From Gimesia chilikensis (lineage in GTDB: Bacteria > Planctomycetota > Planctomycetia > Planctomycetales > Planctomycetaceae): a stretch of DNA of 64,000 nt. The DNA lies in NCBI RefSeq assembly GCF_007744075.1, contig NZ_CP036266.1:3395748-3459747 (forward strand), written 5' to 3'. The notes beneath the pieces are model-generated. The model had not been told where the DNA came from and made no database searches. It saw nothing but the letters and a program-made list of their open reading frames with translations. Made by a program: the position numbers and the translations under genes. Of this stretch, positions 44,018 through 53,520 are shown in pieces. Position 1 is the stretch's first letter. Every line of letters begins with the position of its first letter.

Positions 44018-44040
44018 CAGGATTCCCTTCCGAATAACAG

Positions 44041-44075
44041 AAAAAGCGGCCCTCAACTGGAGAGGGCCGCTTTCG
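44041..44075 (-). terminator. Rho-independent terminator of the superoxide dismutase gene
   Basis: Perfect ten-base arms AGCGGCCCTC/GAGGGCCGCT are followed on the minus strand by a T run. It lies 63 nt past the sod stop and overlaps only the rejected extension of the lipoprotein frame. Confidence 0.85.
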
Positions 44076-44137
44076 TAATATCGGCGATTCAGGGGAAGGC
44101 TGTCGATTAAAAATCAGACAAATCCCGGAACCAGTGC

Positions 44138-44749
44138 TTAACCTTTGGCTGCCGCATAGCGTTTGGCGACTTCATCCCAGTTAATCACATTGAAAAATGC
44201 GGAGATGTAGTCAGGACGCTTGTTCTGGTAGTTTAGGTAGTATGCGTGTTCCCAGACATCCAGTCCCAGAATCGGGGTGTGACCTTCTGAAAGTGGTGTG
44301 TCCTGGTTGGGAGTGCTTTCAACAACCAGTTTGCCGCCATCGACGGAGAGCCAGGCCCAGCCGGAACCGAAGCGGGTGGCTGCAGCGTTGGCGAACTGTT
44401 CTTTGAAAGCATCGAAGCTGCCGAAGGTCGCGTTGATGTCATCACCAAGGTCACCACCGGGAGTTCCACCGCCGTTGGGGGACATGATGGTCCAGAACAG
44501 GCTGTGGTTCGCGTGTCCGCCACCGTTGTTGCGGATGGCAGTACGGATATTTTCGGGAACGGCGCTCAGGTCGCTCATCAGGTCTTCGATGGACTTGGAA
44601 GTCAGGTCACTGTGGCCTTCGAGTGCGTCGTTGGCTTTGGTGATGTAAGCCTGGTGGTGTTTGGTGTGGTGGATCTCCATCGTGCGGGCATCGATGTGAG
44701 GTTCCAGGGCATCGTAGGCATAGGGCAGGTCAGGAAGTGAGTAAGACAT
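44138..44749 (-). CDS. sod: Fe/Mn superoxide dismutase
   Basis: A 203-residue cytoplasmic superoxide dismutase. Metal ligands can be placed: His in [12 protein letters not shown] (about 27), His in NHSLFWTIM (about 82), and Asp/His in [21 protein letters not shown] (about 166-170), which is the family signature DVWEHAYY. The start [20 protein letters not shown] is canonical. Whether iron or manganese is used cannot be settled by eye. It has its own terminator and diverges from the glycosyltransferase gene. Confidence 0.97.
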   Translation of the reverse strand: MSYSLPDLPYAYDALEPHIDARTMEIHHTKHHQAYITKANDALEGHSDLTSKSIEDLMSDLSAVPENIRTAIRNNGGGHANHSLFWTIMSPNGGGTPGGDLGDDINATFGSFDAFKEQFANAAATRFGSGWAWLSVDGGKLVVESTPNQDTPLSEGHTPILGLDVWEHAYYLNYQNKRPDYISAFFNVINWDEVAKRYAAAKG

Positions 44750-45056
44750 ACGACAAACTCCTTTGTGTTTCGGTGTAATTAGTCTAAAGTTGTGAGTGAC
44801 TTTACGTATATTGCCCGGCGTCTCAAATCCAGTAGATCATTAGACATAAACCGGATCTGTGTGCAAATACATCCTTCACCCCCATTGTAGAGGATTATCT
44901 GATTCTCACAACCAACTGGTCGATAAGTTTTCACATTGGCACCAGCAGCCTGCTTCCTGCCGATGTGCATAGTTGACGTTTAACCGGTGGGTTCTACAAT
45001 AAAACCGTGCCGAAAAAAATTCGACAGAATTCTCCGGATTTGTAAAGGATCTGATT

Positions 45057-45833
45057 ATGCACAGGAAAGCTCTGGTTGCTTTACCCGTATTCAATGAAGA
45101 ACGTCATGTGATCGAGGTTTTGACCGAAGTCCGCAAGTACGCCGAGGCGATTCTGGTCGTCGACGATGGTTCTTCGGATCGGACTCCAGAGCTGCTCAAA
45201 GAAGTGTCGGGCATCGAAGTTCTCACGCATCCGGAAAATCGTGGATATGGTGCCGCTCTCAAAAGCGCCTTCGATTACGCGGTCGCGCACCAGGATGAAT
45301 ACGATATCCTGGTCACCATCGACTGCGATGGTCAGCACGAACCCACCCTGCTCCCGAATCTGGTCCAGCAGATTCGCGAACAGCCTGTTGACGAACCAAT
45401 CGACATGCTTTCGGGCAGTCGTTATCTGAAGCAGTTTGATGGTGCCAGTATTCCTCCCGAAGATCGTCGGCAGATTAACGTCGCCGTCACGCGTCGGATC
45501 AACGAACAGCTGGGCTTTGATCTGACGGATGCCTTCTGTGGTCTGAAGGCGTACCGGGTCGAAGCACTGGCAAAGTTCAACGTGACCGATCTCGGCTACG
45601 CGATGCCGCTGCAACTCTGGGTTCAGGCCGCTGCCCACGGAATGAAGATTGTTGAATTCCCCGTTCCGCTGGTCTACCTCGAAGAAGAACGCAGCTTCGG
45701 TGGTTCGCTCGATGATGCGATCAAACGCAAAGCATATTACGATGAAGTGCTCGACCGGGAAATGCAGGCAGCCGGGCTGACCTGCTGTGCCTCTGATTGT
45801 TGTAACGATCGTACCGATTCTTTCAGCGAGTAA
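45057..45833 (+). CDS. Family 2 glycosyltransferase (polyprenyl-phosphate mannose-synthase-like)
   Basis: A 258-residue GT-A glycosyltransferase. ALVALPVFNEERHVIEVL, VVDDGSSDRTPELL, HPENRGYGAALKSAF and the DXD-like TIDCDGQH are seen in order, then SGSRYL. It has no transmembrane helix, as in DPM1-type enzymes that charge polyprenyl phosphate with a sugar. The C-terminus carries four Cys (TCCASDCC) which is unusual for the family and might bind metal or be disordered. Single gene. Confidence 0.9.
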   Translation: MHRKALVALPVFNEERHVIEVLTEVRKYAEAILVVDDGSSDRTPELLKEVSGIEVLTHPENRGYGAALKSAFDYAVAHQDEYDILVTIDCDGQHEPTLLPNLVQQIREQPVDEPIDMLSGSRYLKQFDGASIPPEDRRQINVAVTRRINEQLGFDLTDAFCGLKAYRVEALAKFNVTDLGYAMPLQLWVQAAAHGMKIVEFPVPLVYLEEERSFGGSLDDAIKRKAYYDEVLDREMQAAGLTCCASDCCNDRTDSFSE

Positions 45834-46057
45834 TCTGCCGGGTATTCGGTTCAGATCAGCCTCTGCGGATGCATCGGACGATTTCCCTCTGAATTCAATT
45901 CAAAAGGACTCGACAATCAGTTGTGCACTCATCAAACTGAAAGCCGCTCAACCATACCGCTCGGGCGGTGGTTCTGTTATGATAGGGCTGATTGACGGAT
46001 CTTCTCGCCTGCCCGTACCTGATTTTGATTCATTCCGCACACCCGTAAAGCGTTGAA

Positions 46058-47773
46058 ATGTCATCAGTGACTCCTTTTCCCTGCCAGAATCCTGAATCCC
46101 GATTTACATCCAGTTCCGCGGTGCCGGAACCGGTGTGGGAAAAACAGGATCTGCGTGTGCCCCGCTCCGACGATGTGGTCTTTTCGCGGCCCGACCTTTC
46201 GGAGATCATCGCGGATGCTGAAGCGAACCGCAGCATGTTTGAAGCCTGCTCCCGGGAACGGAGCGGCAAAATTATTTCCAGTCTGCGGAGCTGGGCCCGG
46301 AAAGCGGTTCTGGAAGAAGCGGCCCGCTACACCAGCGAGTTGACGGGGACCACCGTCGAATTACCCGCCGATCTCGACGAACGTCTGCTGTTCATGACGG
46401 GGCATCAACCGGCGCTGTTTCACCCGGGCGTCTGGGTAAAGAACCTGCTGGTCGGAAACGTGGCCCGGCAGACCGGGGGCCTCAGCCTGAACCTGATCGT
46501 GGACAATGACCTGGTGAGTACGACTTCGATTCGAGTACCCCAGGGGACACAGGCTGATCCGGAGCTGGTCGAAATCCCTTTTGATGAAACCATTGAGAAA
46601 AAGCCCTGGGAAGAGACGACCGTCCAGAACCGGGAGCTGTTCTGCTCTTTTGAGAAACGCGTTAGCGAGGCACTCCAGCAGTGGCCCGACCTGGGAGCCC
46701 CCCTGCTGCAAGAGATCTGGCCGGCTGCCGTCGCGCAATTGGAAACTTCAGATCGCCTGGTTGACTGTCTGACTGCTGCCCGGCATGCAATGGAATCCCG
46801 GTGGGGCGTTGAGAACCTGGAACTGCCCATCAGTCGTCTCTCGGAAACCGGACCGTTCCTCTGGTTTGCCTGTTACCTGATTCAGAATGCGAGTGCGTTC
46901 CGCAAGATACACAATGAAGTCCTGGGAGAGTACCGCAAGGTCAACCGGGTCCGCAGTAAAACACATCCGGTGCCCGAACTCTCTGAGTCTGAGGGCTGGG
47001 TAGAAACCCCGTTCTGGGTCTGGCAGGCCGGCGCCACTCGACGGCATCAGTTGCTCGTTAAACGGGAAGATCAGGAAGTATTGCTGTCGGACGGTACGCG
47101 TGAAATCGCCCGCTTACCGCTCAGGGAACAGTGCGACCTGTCAGCGGCGATCGAAGTGTTGAAACAACTTCCCGCACAAGGCATCCGCCTGCGAACGCGG
47201 GCGCTGACCACGACGCTGTTTGCCCGGTTGTTTCTGGGCGATCTGTTCGTGCATGGTATCGGCGGCGCCAAGTATGATGAAATGACCGATCGGATTTTTA
47301 CCCGGTTCTTCCATCTGGTGCCTCCACGCTATCTCACACTCTCTGCGACCCGTTACCTCCCCTTCTGCGAGGCCTTTAATGTGCAGGAGTGCGATGAAAC
47401 CTGTCTGAGACGGATCCTGCGGGATCTGGATTTCAACTCGGATCGGCACCTGAATCCGGAGCAGCAGAAGACAGCAGCTCCCCTGCTGGAACGCAAACGG
47501 GCGTTGATTCAGGAGCAGGAGGCTGCTCCCGATGAAGAGTTAAGCCCGGCTGCCCGCCGACGTGAGAACCGACAGCGGTTCCGCGAAATTCGCGAAGTCG
47601 ACGCTGCTCTGGCTGAACTGACGACACAACTGCGAAGTCAGGTCGAAGAAGATCTGGCGACCATTCAGAAACAGCGGCAGGCCAATCAGGTCATTCAGAG
47701 CCGCGAGCTTTCGTTTGTGCTCTACCCCGAAGCGACCCTGAAGTCTCTGTTCGAGAAGCTGGTTGTTGAATAA
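46058..47773 (+). CDS. BshC-like protein of unknown function
   Basis: A 571-residue cytoplasmic protein. FMTGHQPALFHPGVWVKNLL (about 109-128) resembles the TGQQPGLFGGPLY motif of BshC, the putative cysteine-adding enzyme of bacillithiol synthesis; VDNDLVS and a later GDLFVHGIGGAKYDEMTDRI fit the same overall plan. A coiled coil lies near the C-terminus (ARRRENRQRFREIREVDAAL...). No bshA or bshB is nearby. The relationship is a remote motif likeness. It converges on the permease gene. Confidence 0.7.
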   Translation: MSSVTPFPCQNPESRFTSSSAVPEPVWEKQDLRVPRSDDVVFSRPDLSEIIADAEANRSMFEACSRERSGKIISSLRSWARKAVLEEAARYTSELTGTTVELPADLDERLLFMTGHQPALFHPGVWVKNLLVGNVARQTGGLSLNLIVDNDLVSTTSIRVPQGTQADPELVEIPFDETIEKKPWEETTVQNRELFCSFEKRVSEALQQWPDLGAPLLQEIWPAAVAQLETSDRLVDCLTAARHAMESRWGVENLELPISRLSETGPFLWFACYLIQNASAFRKIHNEVLGEYRKVNRVRSKTHPVPELSESEGWVETPFWVWQAGATRRHQLLVKREDQEVLLSDGTREIARLPLREQCDLSAAIEVLKQLPAQGIRLRTRALTTTLFARLFLGDLFVHGIGGAKYDEMTDRIFTRFFHLVPPRYLTLSATRYLPFCEAFNVQECDETCLRRILRDLDFNSDRHLNPEQQKTAAPLLERKRALIQEQEAAPDEELSPAARRRENRQRFREIREVDAALAELTTQLRSQVEEDLATIQKQRQANQVIQSRELSFVLYPEATLKSLFEKLVVE

Positions 47774-47802
47774 CCATTGCTCGAACCTCTCTCAGTTCCA
47801 GG

Positions 47803-48600
47803 TTACTCCCCTGCTTTCTGGATCCGTTCAAACAGGAACTGATGGCGAGAGTTGAATAACCGTCGGTATCCCAGCACGACGGAGATGACCGTCCCCAGTG
47901 CGGTGCCGGATGCAATCAGGAACATGATCACAATCTGGTACTTCACCGATTCCAGCGGACTGGCACCAGCGAGAATCTGCCCCGTCATCATCCCGGGCAG
48001 CGAGACCAGGCCGACGACCATCATGGAATTGATAATCGGCGTCATACCGGAGCGGACCGCATTCTGCAGAGCCTGTCGAGCCGCTTCATTGCGGGTGGCA
48101 CCCAGCGTCAGTTTGAGTTCCACCTCGGCCCGGCGGAGAACGAGTTCTTCACTGAGTCGATCCAGGCCCAGTGAAATTCCATTGAGGGTATTCCCGAGGA
48201 TCATTCCCAGTAAGGGAATCAGATATTGCGCGGGACTGTCGGACCAGCTGTGCGGCGGAATGACGACCGTCAATGCGAAGCCGGTCACCAGCCAGGAACT
48301 TGCAAAGACCGCAACGATACTGTTGAGCCAGATGCCCGGGTAACGCCGCTGGGAACGTTGTACCGCGGTGATCCCCGCGATGAGGGTCATCGTAAACATG
48401 AGCGCGGCGATGACCGACCACCAGGAGAGCTGAAAGATCCAGTCCAGGATCAATCCGATCAACAGCAGTTGCACGATAGAGCGGAGTGTGGCTATCAGTA
48501 ACCGCTTCTCCATGTCGAGCTTGAGCCAGACGGAGATGATACCGTTCACCAGAACCAGCGACGTGGCGAGAACCAGATTGAGGGTTGTTAAGTCGTACAT
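47803..48600 (-). CDS. FetB/UPF0014-family ABC transporter permease
   Basis: A 265-residue membrane protein with about seven hydrophobic helices. The family-typical stretch is GMILGNTLNGISLGLDRL, followed by LTLGATRNEAARQALQNAVR and GLVSLPGMMTGQILAGASP. UPF0014 permeases pair with a FetA-type ATPase; in E. coli the pair exports iron under stress. Here no ATPase gene is adjacent; a fitting ATPase lies about 5.4 kb away at 54008-54712. Substrate here not proven. Confidence 0.88.
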   Translation of the reverse strand: MYDLTTLNLVLATSLVLVNGIISVWLKLDMEKRLLIATLRSIVQLLLIGLILDWIFQLSWWSVIAALMFTMTLIAGITAVQRSQRRYPGIWLNSIVAVFASSWLVTGFALTVVIPPHSWSDSPAQYLIPLLGMILGNTLNGISLGLDRLSEELVLRRAEVELKLTLGATRNEAARQALQNAVRSGMTPIINSMMVVGLVSLPGMMTGQILAGASPLESVKYQIVIMFLIASGTALGTVISVVLGYRRLFNSRHQFLFERIQKAGE

Positions 48601-48913
48601 GAAACTTGCTCGGGACAGACCGGGGGATGCGGGTTCAGCAGAAACGCAATTCAGTTTACGAACAGGGATTGTAGCAGAGGCTGCTTCATTTTTTCATCTC
48701 GAGGGCTTAATCGGATCTTCAATTTGCAGTGTTTTCCCGTCTTTTCTGAATTCGCAAGACCTTAACTTTCCATTCATCAGCAGCGAATAATTTTCTGGTA
48801 GTATCCCCCGCCATAATGAAATCAGAAAAACAAAAAGAGGTGCACACAGCCGGAGTTGTGCCAGGCATGCAGGGCATGCGTTATCGCGGAGCAATGTCAT
48901 TAAGGAGGATGAT

Positions 48914-49816
48914 ATGATCGTGTCCGAGGAACGGGAATCCACAACGGCTGGTCGCGAGATACGCACGATCTTTGTCAGTGATGTCCACCTGGGCTGCATG
49001 CACTCACGGGCGGAAGAATTTCTCGCTTTTCTGAAAGCCCACAAGCCTGAGTCCCTGTATCTGGTGGGGGACCTGATCGATGGCTGGAAGCTTCGCAAAA
49101 AATGGCGCTGGCCTGAAAGCTATAACGCGATCCTCGATCGTGTCGAAGAGCTGAGTTCCTCGGGGACCGAAGTTTTTTATACTCCCGGAAACCACGATAA
49201 TTTTCTCCGCGACTTCGGCAAGCGGTTTGGCTTTGTAACCCTCTCCGATGAGTTCGTGCATATCACGGCGGACGGGCGGCGTTTCCTGATTATCCACGGA
49301 GACCAGTTCGATAAATTCGAGACTGGTGCCCAGTGGCTCTCGGTGCTCGGATCGTTCGCGTATGACATTCTACTGACCGCGAATACCCTGTTTAACCGGG
49401 TCTTTCGACGCAAGGGACAGGCGAAGTTCGCACTCTCTTCCGCCATCAAGTCGCGGGTTAAACAGCTGATGCGGTTCATCAGTGATTTTGAACAGAAGCT
49501 GGCCAGCCATGCCCGCAAGCGGTTATGCGAGGGTATTATCTGTGGTCACATTCATGCTCCCAATATTCTCGATATTGACGGGATTAACTACTGCAATACC
49601 GGGGACTGGGTCGAGCACTGCACTGCCTTGATTGAATACAGCGACGGCGCGTTGGAGATTGTGTACTTCGATCAGAATGTCGCACCCGTGAAGAAACCAA
49701 CTGTGAAAACCAGGACCGCGGACCAGGGGGTGAGACCCCAGATCGAGGTCGAAATGTCAGGACTGCTGAGTCGGTTCTGGAAACGTTGTCATCCCCTCAG
49801 GTTGATCAGACGCTGA
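48914..49816 (+). CDS. LpxH-like metallophosphoesterase
   Basis: A 300-residue calcineurin-like phosphoesterase related to UDP-2,3-diacylglucosamine diphosphatase. Metal-binding motifs in order: FVSDVHLGCMHS, YLVGDLIDGWKLRKKW, YTPGNHDNFLRDFG, LIIHGDQFDKFE and GIICGHIHAPN. It has a perfect AAGGAGG six nt before the ATG at 48914. Such proteins often sit next to btaA-like genes or lipid glycosyltransferases; the true substrate may be a lipid or nucleotide-lipid pyrophosphate. A terminator overlaps its stop, before btaA. Confidence 0.88.
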   Translation: MIVSEERESTTAGREIRTIFVSDVHLGCMHSRAEEFLAFLKAHKPESLYLVGDLIDGWKLRKKWRWPESYNAILDRVEELSSSGTEVFYTPGNHDNFLRDFGKRFGFVTLSDEFVHITADGRRFLIIHGDQFDKFETGAQWLSVLGSFAYDILLTANTLFNRVFRRKGQAKFALSSAIKSRVKQLMRFISDFEQKLASHARKRLCEGIICGHIHAPNILDIDGINYCNTGDWVEHCTALIEYSDGALEIVYFDQNVAPVKKPTVKTRTADQGVRPQIEVEMSGLLSRFWKRCHPLRLIRR

Positions 49817-49829
49817 TCAGCCTTTTTTT
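49800..49829 (+). terminator. Terminator overlapping the phosphoesterase stop codon
   Basis: GGTTGATCA/TGATCAGCC arms around a five-base loop are followed by seven T. It separates, at least partly, the phosphoesterase transcript from btaA 24 nt later. Confidence 0.8.
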
Positions 49830-49852
49830 ATTGTCCAGTCGGAGCAGATTCC

Positions 49853-51049
49853 ATGATTGCAGAACGGATCAGTCGTAAGAGTTTTCAATGGGTTCATCAG
49901 GGAAACCTCGTTTATAACACCTGCTGGGAGGACCCGCGCCTGGACCGCGAAGCGTTAAAACTCGGACCGGACGATGAAGTCATGGTGATTACATCCGCGG
50001 GGTGTAATGCCCTGGATTATCTGCTCGACGAACCGCGACGGGTGCATGCGGTGGATATGAATCCCAAGCAGAATGCGTTGCTCGAACTGAAGCTGGCTGC
50101 GATTCGCAACCTGGATTTCGAAGACTTTTTCGATCTGTTCGGTCGCGGGAATTCTGCCAACTGGGAGCACCTGTATGGTCAGAAGCTGCGGTGCGAGCTG
50201 TCCGTGCTCACGCGAAAATACTGGGACCGGCATGGGGATTTCTTCTCCAGCGAAGGCAAACGCCCCAGCTTTTATTTTCGCGGCTCTTCCGGTCTGTTTG
50301 CCTGGATGGTCAACGGTTATATCGACCGGGTGGCCAAGATCCGGGAAGATATCAATTCCCTGCTCTCCGCACAGGACATCGATGAGCAGACCTCGATTTA
50401 TCAGTCGCGCAATCTGAATGAACAGCTTTGGACGCGGATGATCAAATGGTGGATGCGTCGCGATCTGACGCTATCGATGCTGGGTGTGCCCCGGGCGCAA
50501 CGGACTCAGATTGATCAGGGTTATCCGGGCGGGATTGTGCAGTTCGTGATCGATCGGATCGAGACGGTCTTCACCAGTCGCTCGCTGCGGGACAACTATT
50601 TCTGGCGCGTCTATCTGACGGGTAGTTATGATCCCGAATGTTGTCCGGAGTATCTCAAACGCGAAAACTTTGAACGGCTCAAAGGAGGACTGGTCGACCG
50701 GATCAGTGTGAATACGAATACCGTGGAAGGGTTCCTGAACCAGCACCAGGGTACGATTTCCCGTTATGTGCTGCTGGACCATATGGACTGGATGGCTGGA
50801 GCACAGCCTCAGTTGCTGCAGAGTGAGTGGCAGGCGATTGTGAACCGGGCGGCTGAAGAGACGCGCATAATCTGGCGGAGTGCAGGTATGCAGGTCGATT
50901 TCATCGATCCGCTGCAGGTGCAGCACCAGGGAGAGACAACCCGGGTGGGAGAAATGCTCCGTTACCAGAGTCAACTCGCAGACGAACTGCACGAGCGGGA
51001 CCGCGTGAATACTTACGGTAGTTTTTATATCGCCGATCTGCAGGTCTGA
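49853..51049 (+). CDS. btaA: BtaA: SAM:diacylglycerol 3-amino-3-carboxypropyltransferase
   Basis: A 398-residue DUF3419 protein. It makes diacylglyceryl-homoserine from diacylglycerol and SAM, the first step of betaine lipid (DGTS) synthesis. LVYNTCWEDPRLDREALKL and VMVITSAGCNALDYLLDEPR, then HAVDMNPKQNALLELKLAAI, are the family hallmarks; the C-terminal half has VLLDHMDWM and IIWRSAG. It is followed 51 nt later by the matching N-methyltransferase, which strongly supports the role. Phosphorus-free membrane lipids are the expected product. Confidence 0.93.
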   Translation: MIAERISRKSFQWVHQGNLVYNTCWEDPRLDREALKLGPDDEVMVITSAGCNALDYLLDEPRRVHAVDMNPKQNALLELKLAAIRNLDFEDFFDLFGRGNSANWEHLYGQKLRCELSVLTRKYWDRHGDFFSSEGKRPSFYFRGSSGLFAWMVNGYIDRVAKIREDINSLLSAQDIDEQTSIYQSRNLNEQLWTRMIKWWMRRDLTLSMLGVPRAQRTQIDQGYPGGIVQFVIDRIETVFTSRSLRDNYFWRVYLTGSYDPECCPEYLKRENFERLKGGLVDRISVNTNTVEGFLNQHQGTISRYVLLDHMDWMAGAQPQLLQSEWQAIVNRAAEETRIIWRSAGMQVDFIDPLQVQHQGETTRVGEMLRYQSQLADELHERDRVNTYGSFYIADLQV

Positions 51050-51100
51050 TCTGATGCCGAAGAAGAAGCGGCTTTTACTCGCGCGGAAAGGAATCGCCCG

Positions 51101-51844
51101 ATGAGTTATCTGAGTGGACGCTGGAATGATGTCCGGACGCTGTGGCATTTGCTGGCTTCACGGATCGAAGGGCAGACGCACGCGGAGCGGCTGGACTCTT
51201 TCTATTCCGGACAGGCAGCGGGCTATGATCAGTTTCGACGAAAACTCCTGCATGGTCGTTGTGAATTATTCGAAAGTCTGCCGGTTCCCGAGAATGGCGT
51301 CTGGGTCGATCTGGGAGCCGGGACGGGAGAAAATGCTGAACTATGGGGCCCGCGCCTGCATGAGTTTCGTCAGGTCTACCTGGTCGATCTCTGTCAGCCT
51401 CTCCTGGATGTCTGTCAGCAGCGGATTACGGACCGGGGCTGGGAGCGGGTGTCTGCGGTTTGCGCGGACGCCACGCAGTTCTCGCTTGCGGAAACGGAGG
51501 TGGACCTCGTGACGTTTTCCTATTCCCTGACGATGATTCCCGACTGGTTTCAGGCTGTGAATCGGGCCTGGGAGTTATTGCGGCCGGGTGGGAGGCTGGC
51601 GATCGTCGATTTTTATGTCTCCCGTAAATACCCCGCTGATACCCTGCGACGGCACAACTGGTTTCAACGTCATTTCTGGCCGACCTGGTTTGCCGGGGAC
51701 AATGTGTTTCTGAATCCGGACCACCTGCCATACCTGCTCGACCGGTTTGAACTGGTTTCACTGAAAGAGTGTCAGGGAAGTCTGCCGTTTGTGCCTCTGC
51801 TGAAAGTGCCTTATTACAGTCTGATTGCCCGTAAACCCGCCTGA
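51101..51844 (+). CDS. btaB: BtaB: diacylglyceryl-homoserine N-methyltransferase
   Basis: A 247-residue class I methyltransferase that adds three methyl groups to diacylglyceryl-homoserine. The SAM motif is WVDLGAGTGENAELWG (about 68-83); VYLVDLCQPLLDVCQQR, DATQFSLAETEVDLVTFSYS and LLRPGGRLAIVDFYVSRK follow. The N-terminal DVRTLWHLLASRIEGQTHAE is typical of BtaB in proteobacteria. Function rests on the btaA neighbour as well as on motifs. Confidence 0.92.
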   Translation: MSYLSGRWNDVRTLWHLLASRIEGQTHAERLDSFYSGQAAGYDQFRRKLLHGRCELFESLPVPENGVWVDLGAGTGENAELWGPRLHEFRQVYLVDLCQPLLDVCQQRITDRGWERVSAVCADATQFSLAETEVDLVTFSYSLTMIPDWFQAVNRAWELLRPGGRLAIVDFYVSRKYPADTLRRHNWFQRHFWPTWFAGDNVFLNPDHLPYLLDRFELVSLKECQGSLPFVPLLKVPYYSLIARKPA

Positions 51845-51963
51845 CCATTAAACGGAATCTATTGTGACTGTCGTCGGCTGCCCTCTGCGCTCGGTTCCGA
51901 TTCTGTTATGATACGCGCTGTGTCACGAATGAGAATCAGAGCCACGTACAGGATGCCGACCAG

Positions 51964-53493
51964 ATGTTGATTGAATCACTGCAGAATCCATCGCTCTTCG
52001 CACATGAGGTAGACGACTTCCAGGTCCTGGAGACACATATCTCCTGGGTACTGTTGACGGGGCCTTATGCATATAAACTCAAAAAGCCGGTCGATCTGGG
52101 CTTTGTGAATTTCACCACACTCGCTTTGCGGGAGCAGTACTGCCACGAGGAAATTCGGCTGAATCGACGTCTCGCGCCCGATTTGTATCTCAAGGTGATT
52201 CCCATTACCGGGACTGAAGCGGCACCGGAACTGGATGGCGCGGGGGAAGTCATCGATTACGCTGTGCAGATGCTGCAGTTTTCTCAGGATGATCTGCTGA
52301 GTAAAGCGATCGGGGACGGTCGGTTAACCGCCGGGCACATCGATCGCCTGGCTGAAGAAGTCGCGGAGTTTCACGGCCGGGCTGCGGTCGCGGATAGTGA
52401 CTTGCCTTATGGAACGCCGGATAAGGTTATGGCGCCCGTCAAGGAAAACTTTCGGCACGTGGACGAGTTATTCGGCGATGATGACGAGGTCCGCGAAATG
52501 GTGGAGCAGATTCGCACCGAGAATGACCGCTGGCATGAATCCGCAAAAGGCTTGCTGGCGGAGCGGAAATCGCAGGGCTTTATACGGGAATGTCATGGGG
52601 ATATGCACCTGGGGAATATGATTCTCAATGACGACGGGGTGACGATTTTCGACTGCCTCGAGTTCAACGCCGACCTGCGGTGGACCGACGTGATGAGCGA
52701 GGTGGCGTTCGTGGTGATGGACCTGGAAGACCGGGGACGTCCTGACTATGCGATGCGGTTTCTGAATCGCTACTTCGAACTGACGGGAGACTATGCTGGT
52801 GTGCCCCTGCTGCGGTTTTATCTCTCGTATCGGGCGATGGTTCGCGCCAAGGTGGCGGCGCTACGACTGAGTCAGCATGAATTTTCCCCAGCTGAAACCC
52901 GGGAGATCCGTGAGGAGTTCTGGTCTTATCTGAAACTGGCTCGCAAGTATGTGACGCGGGATGAACCTTTATTAATTCTGACACACGGCGTTTCGGGAAG
53001 TGGAAAATCGTATGGGACCGGGCTGCTCTTAGAAGGGATGCCGGCGATTCGCGTGCGTTCGGATGTGGAGCGGAAGCGATTACAGGCGGAGCAGGAGATT
53101 CCCGACGAGCGTCTCTATACATCCGAAGTGACCGAGCTGACCTATCAGCGGCAGGTGGAACTGGCCGAGACGATTCTGGACGCGGGCTGGTCGGCAATTG
53201 TCGATGCGACGACGCTCCAGGTCTGGCAGCGTTCCCTGTTCAGAGAACTGGCGTCAGCGCGGGGAGTCCGGTTTGTCCTGCTCTGTTTTGAGGCTGAACA
53301 GGATGTGCTGGAGCAGCGGATCGAAGACCGGCAGGCGTACGAAGAAGATCCCTCAGATGCGACTCGGGATGTGCTGCAATTGCAGCTTGATGTACGGGAA
53401 CCGCTGACGACCGAGGAACAAGCGGTTTCAGTCGTCCTCCCTACAAAGCAGGAATGGACGACTGAAATGCTGGTTCAACTGGTGACTGGTTAG
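51964..53493 (+). CDS. APH-like kinase fused to AAA/P-loop kinase domain
   Basis: A 509-residue two-domain protein. The N-terminal half is aminoglycoside-phosphotransferase-like (HISWVLLTGPYAYKLKKPVD near the start; catalytic ECHGDMHLGNMILND at about 208-222; IFDCLEFNADLRWTDV). The C-terminal half is a P-loop kinase (LTHGVSGSGKSYGTGLLLEG, about 336-355, later VRSDVERKRLQ and IVDATTLQVWQRSL), similar to zeta-toxin/gluconate-kinase-like domains. This fusion is widespread in bacteria; it is not a proven resistance gene and its substrate is unknown. Single gene. Confidence 0.9.
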   Translation: MLIESLQNPSLFAHEVDDFQVLETHISWVLLTGPYAYKLKKPVDLGFVNFTTLALREQYCHEEIRLNRRLAPDLYLKVIPITGTEAAPELDGAGEVIDYAVQMLQFSQDDLLSKAIGDGRLTAGHIDRLAEEVAEFHGRAAVADSDLPYGTPDKVMAPVKENFRHVDELFGDDDEVREMVEQIRTENDRWHESAKGLLAERKSQGFIRECHGDMHLGNMILNDDGVTIFDCLEFNADLRWTDVMSEVAFVVMDLEDRGRPDYAMRFLNRYFELTGDYAGVPLLRFYLSYRAMVRAKVAALRLSQHEFSPAETREIREEFWSYLKLARKYVTRDEPLLILTHGVSGSGKSYGTGLLLEGMPAIRVRSDVERKRLQAEQEIPDERLYTSEVTELTYQRQVELAETILDAGWSAIVDATTLQVWQRSLFRELASARGVRFVLLCFEAEQDVLEQRIEDRQAYEEDPSDATRDVLQLQLDVREPLTTEEQAVSVVLPTKQEWTTEMLVQLVTG

Positions 53494-53520
53494 ACACCGA
53501 ATGCTGGAGGCAGCGGTGAA

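Noticed and set aside
51964..53493. APH-like protein as an antibiotic resistance gene
   Set aside because: The APH-P-loop kinase fusion is a widespread housekeeping-type family without demonstrated resistance activity.
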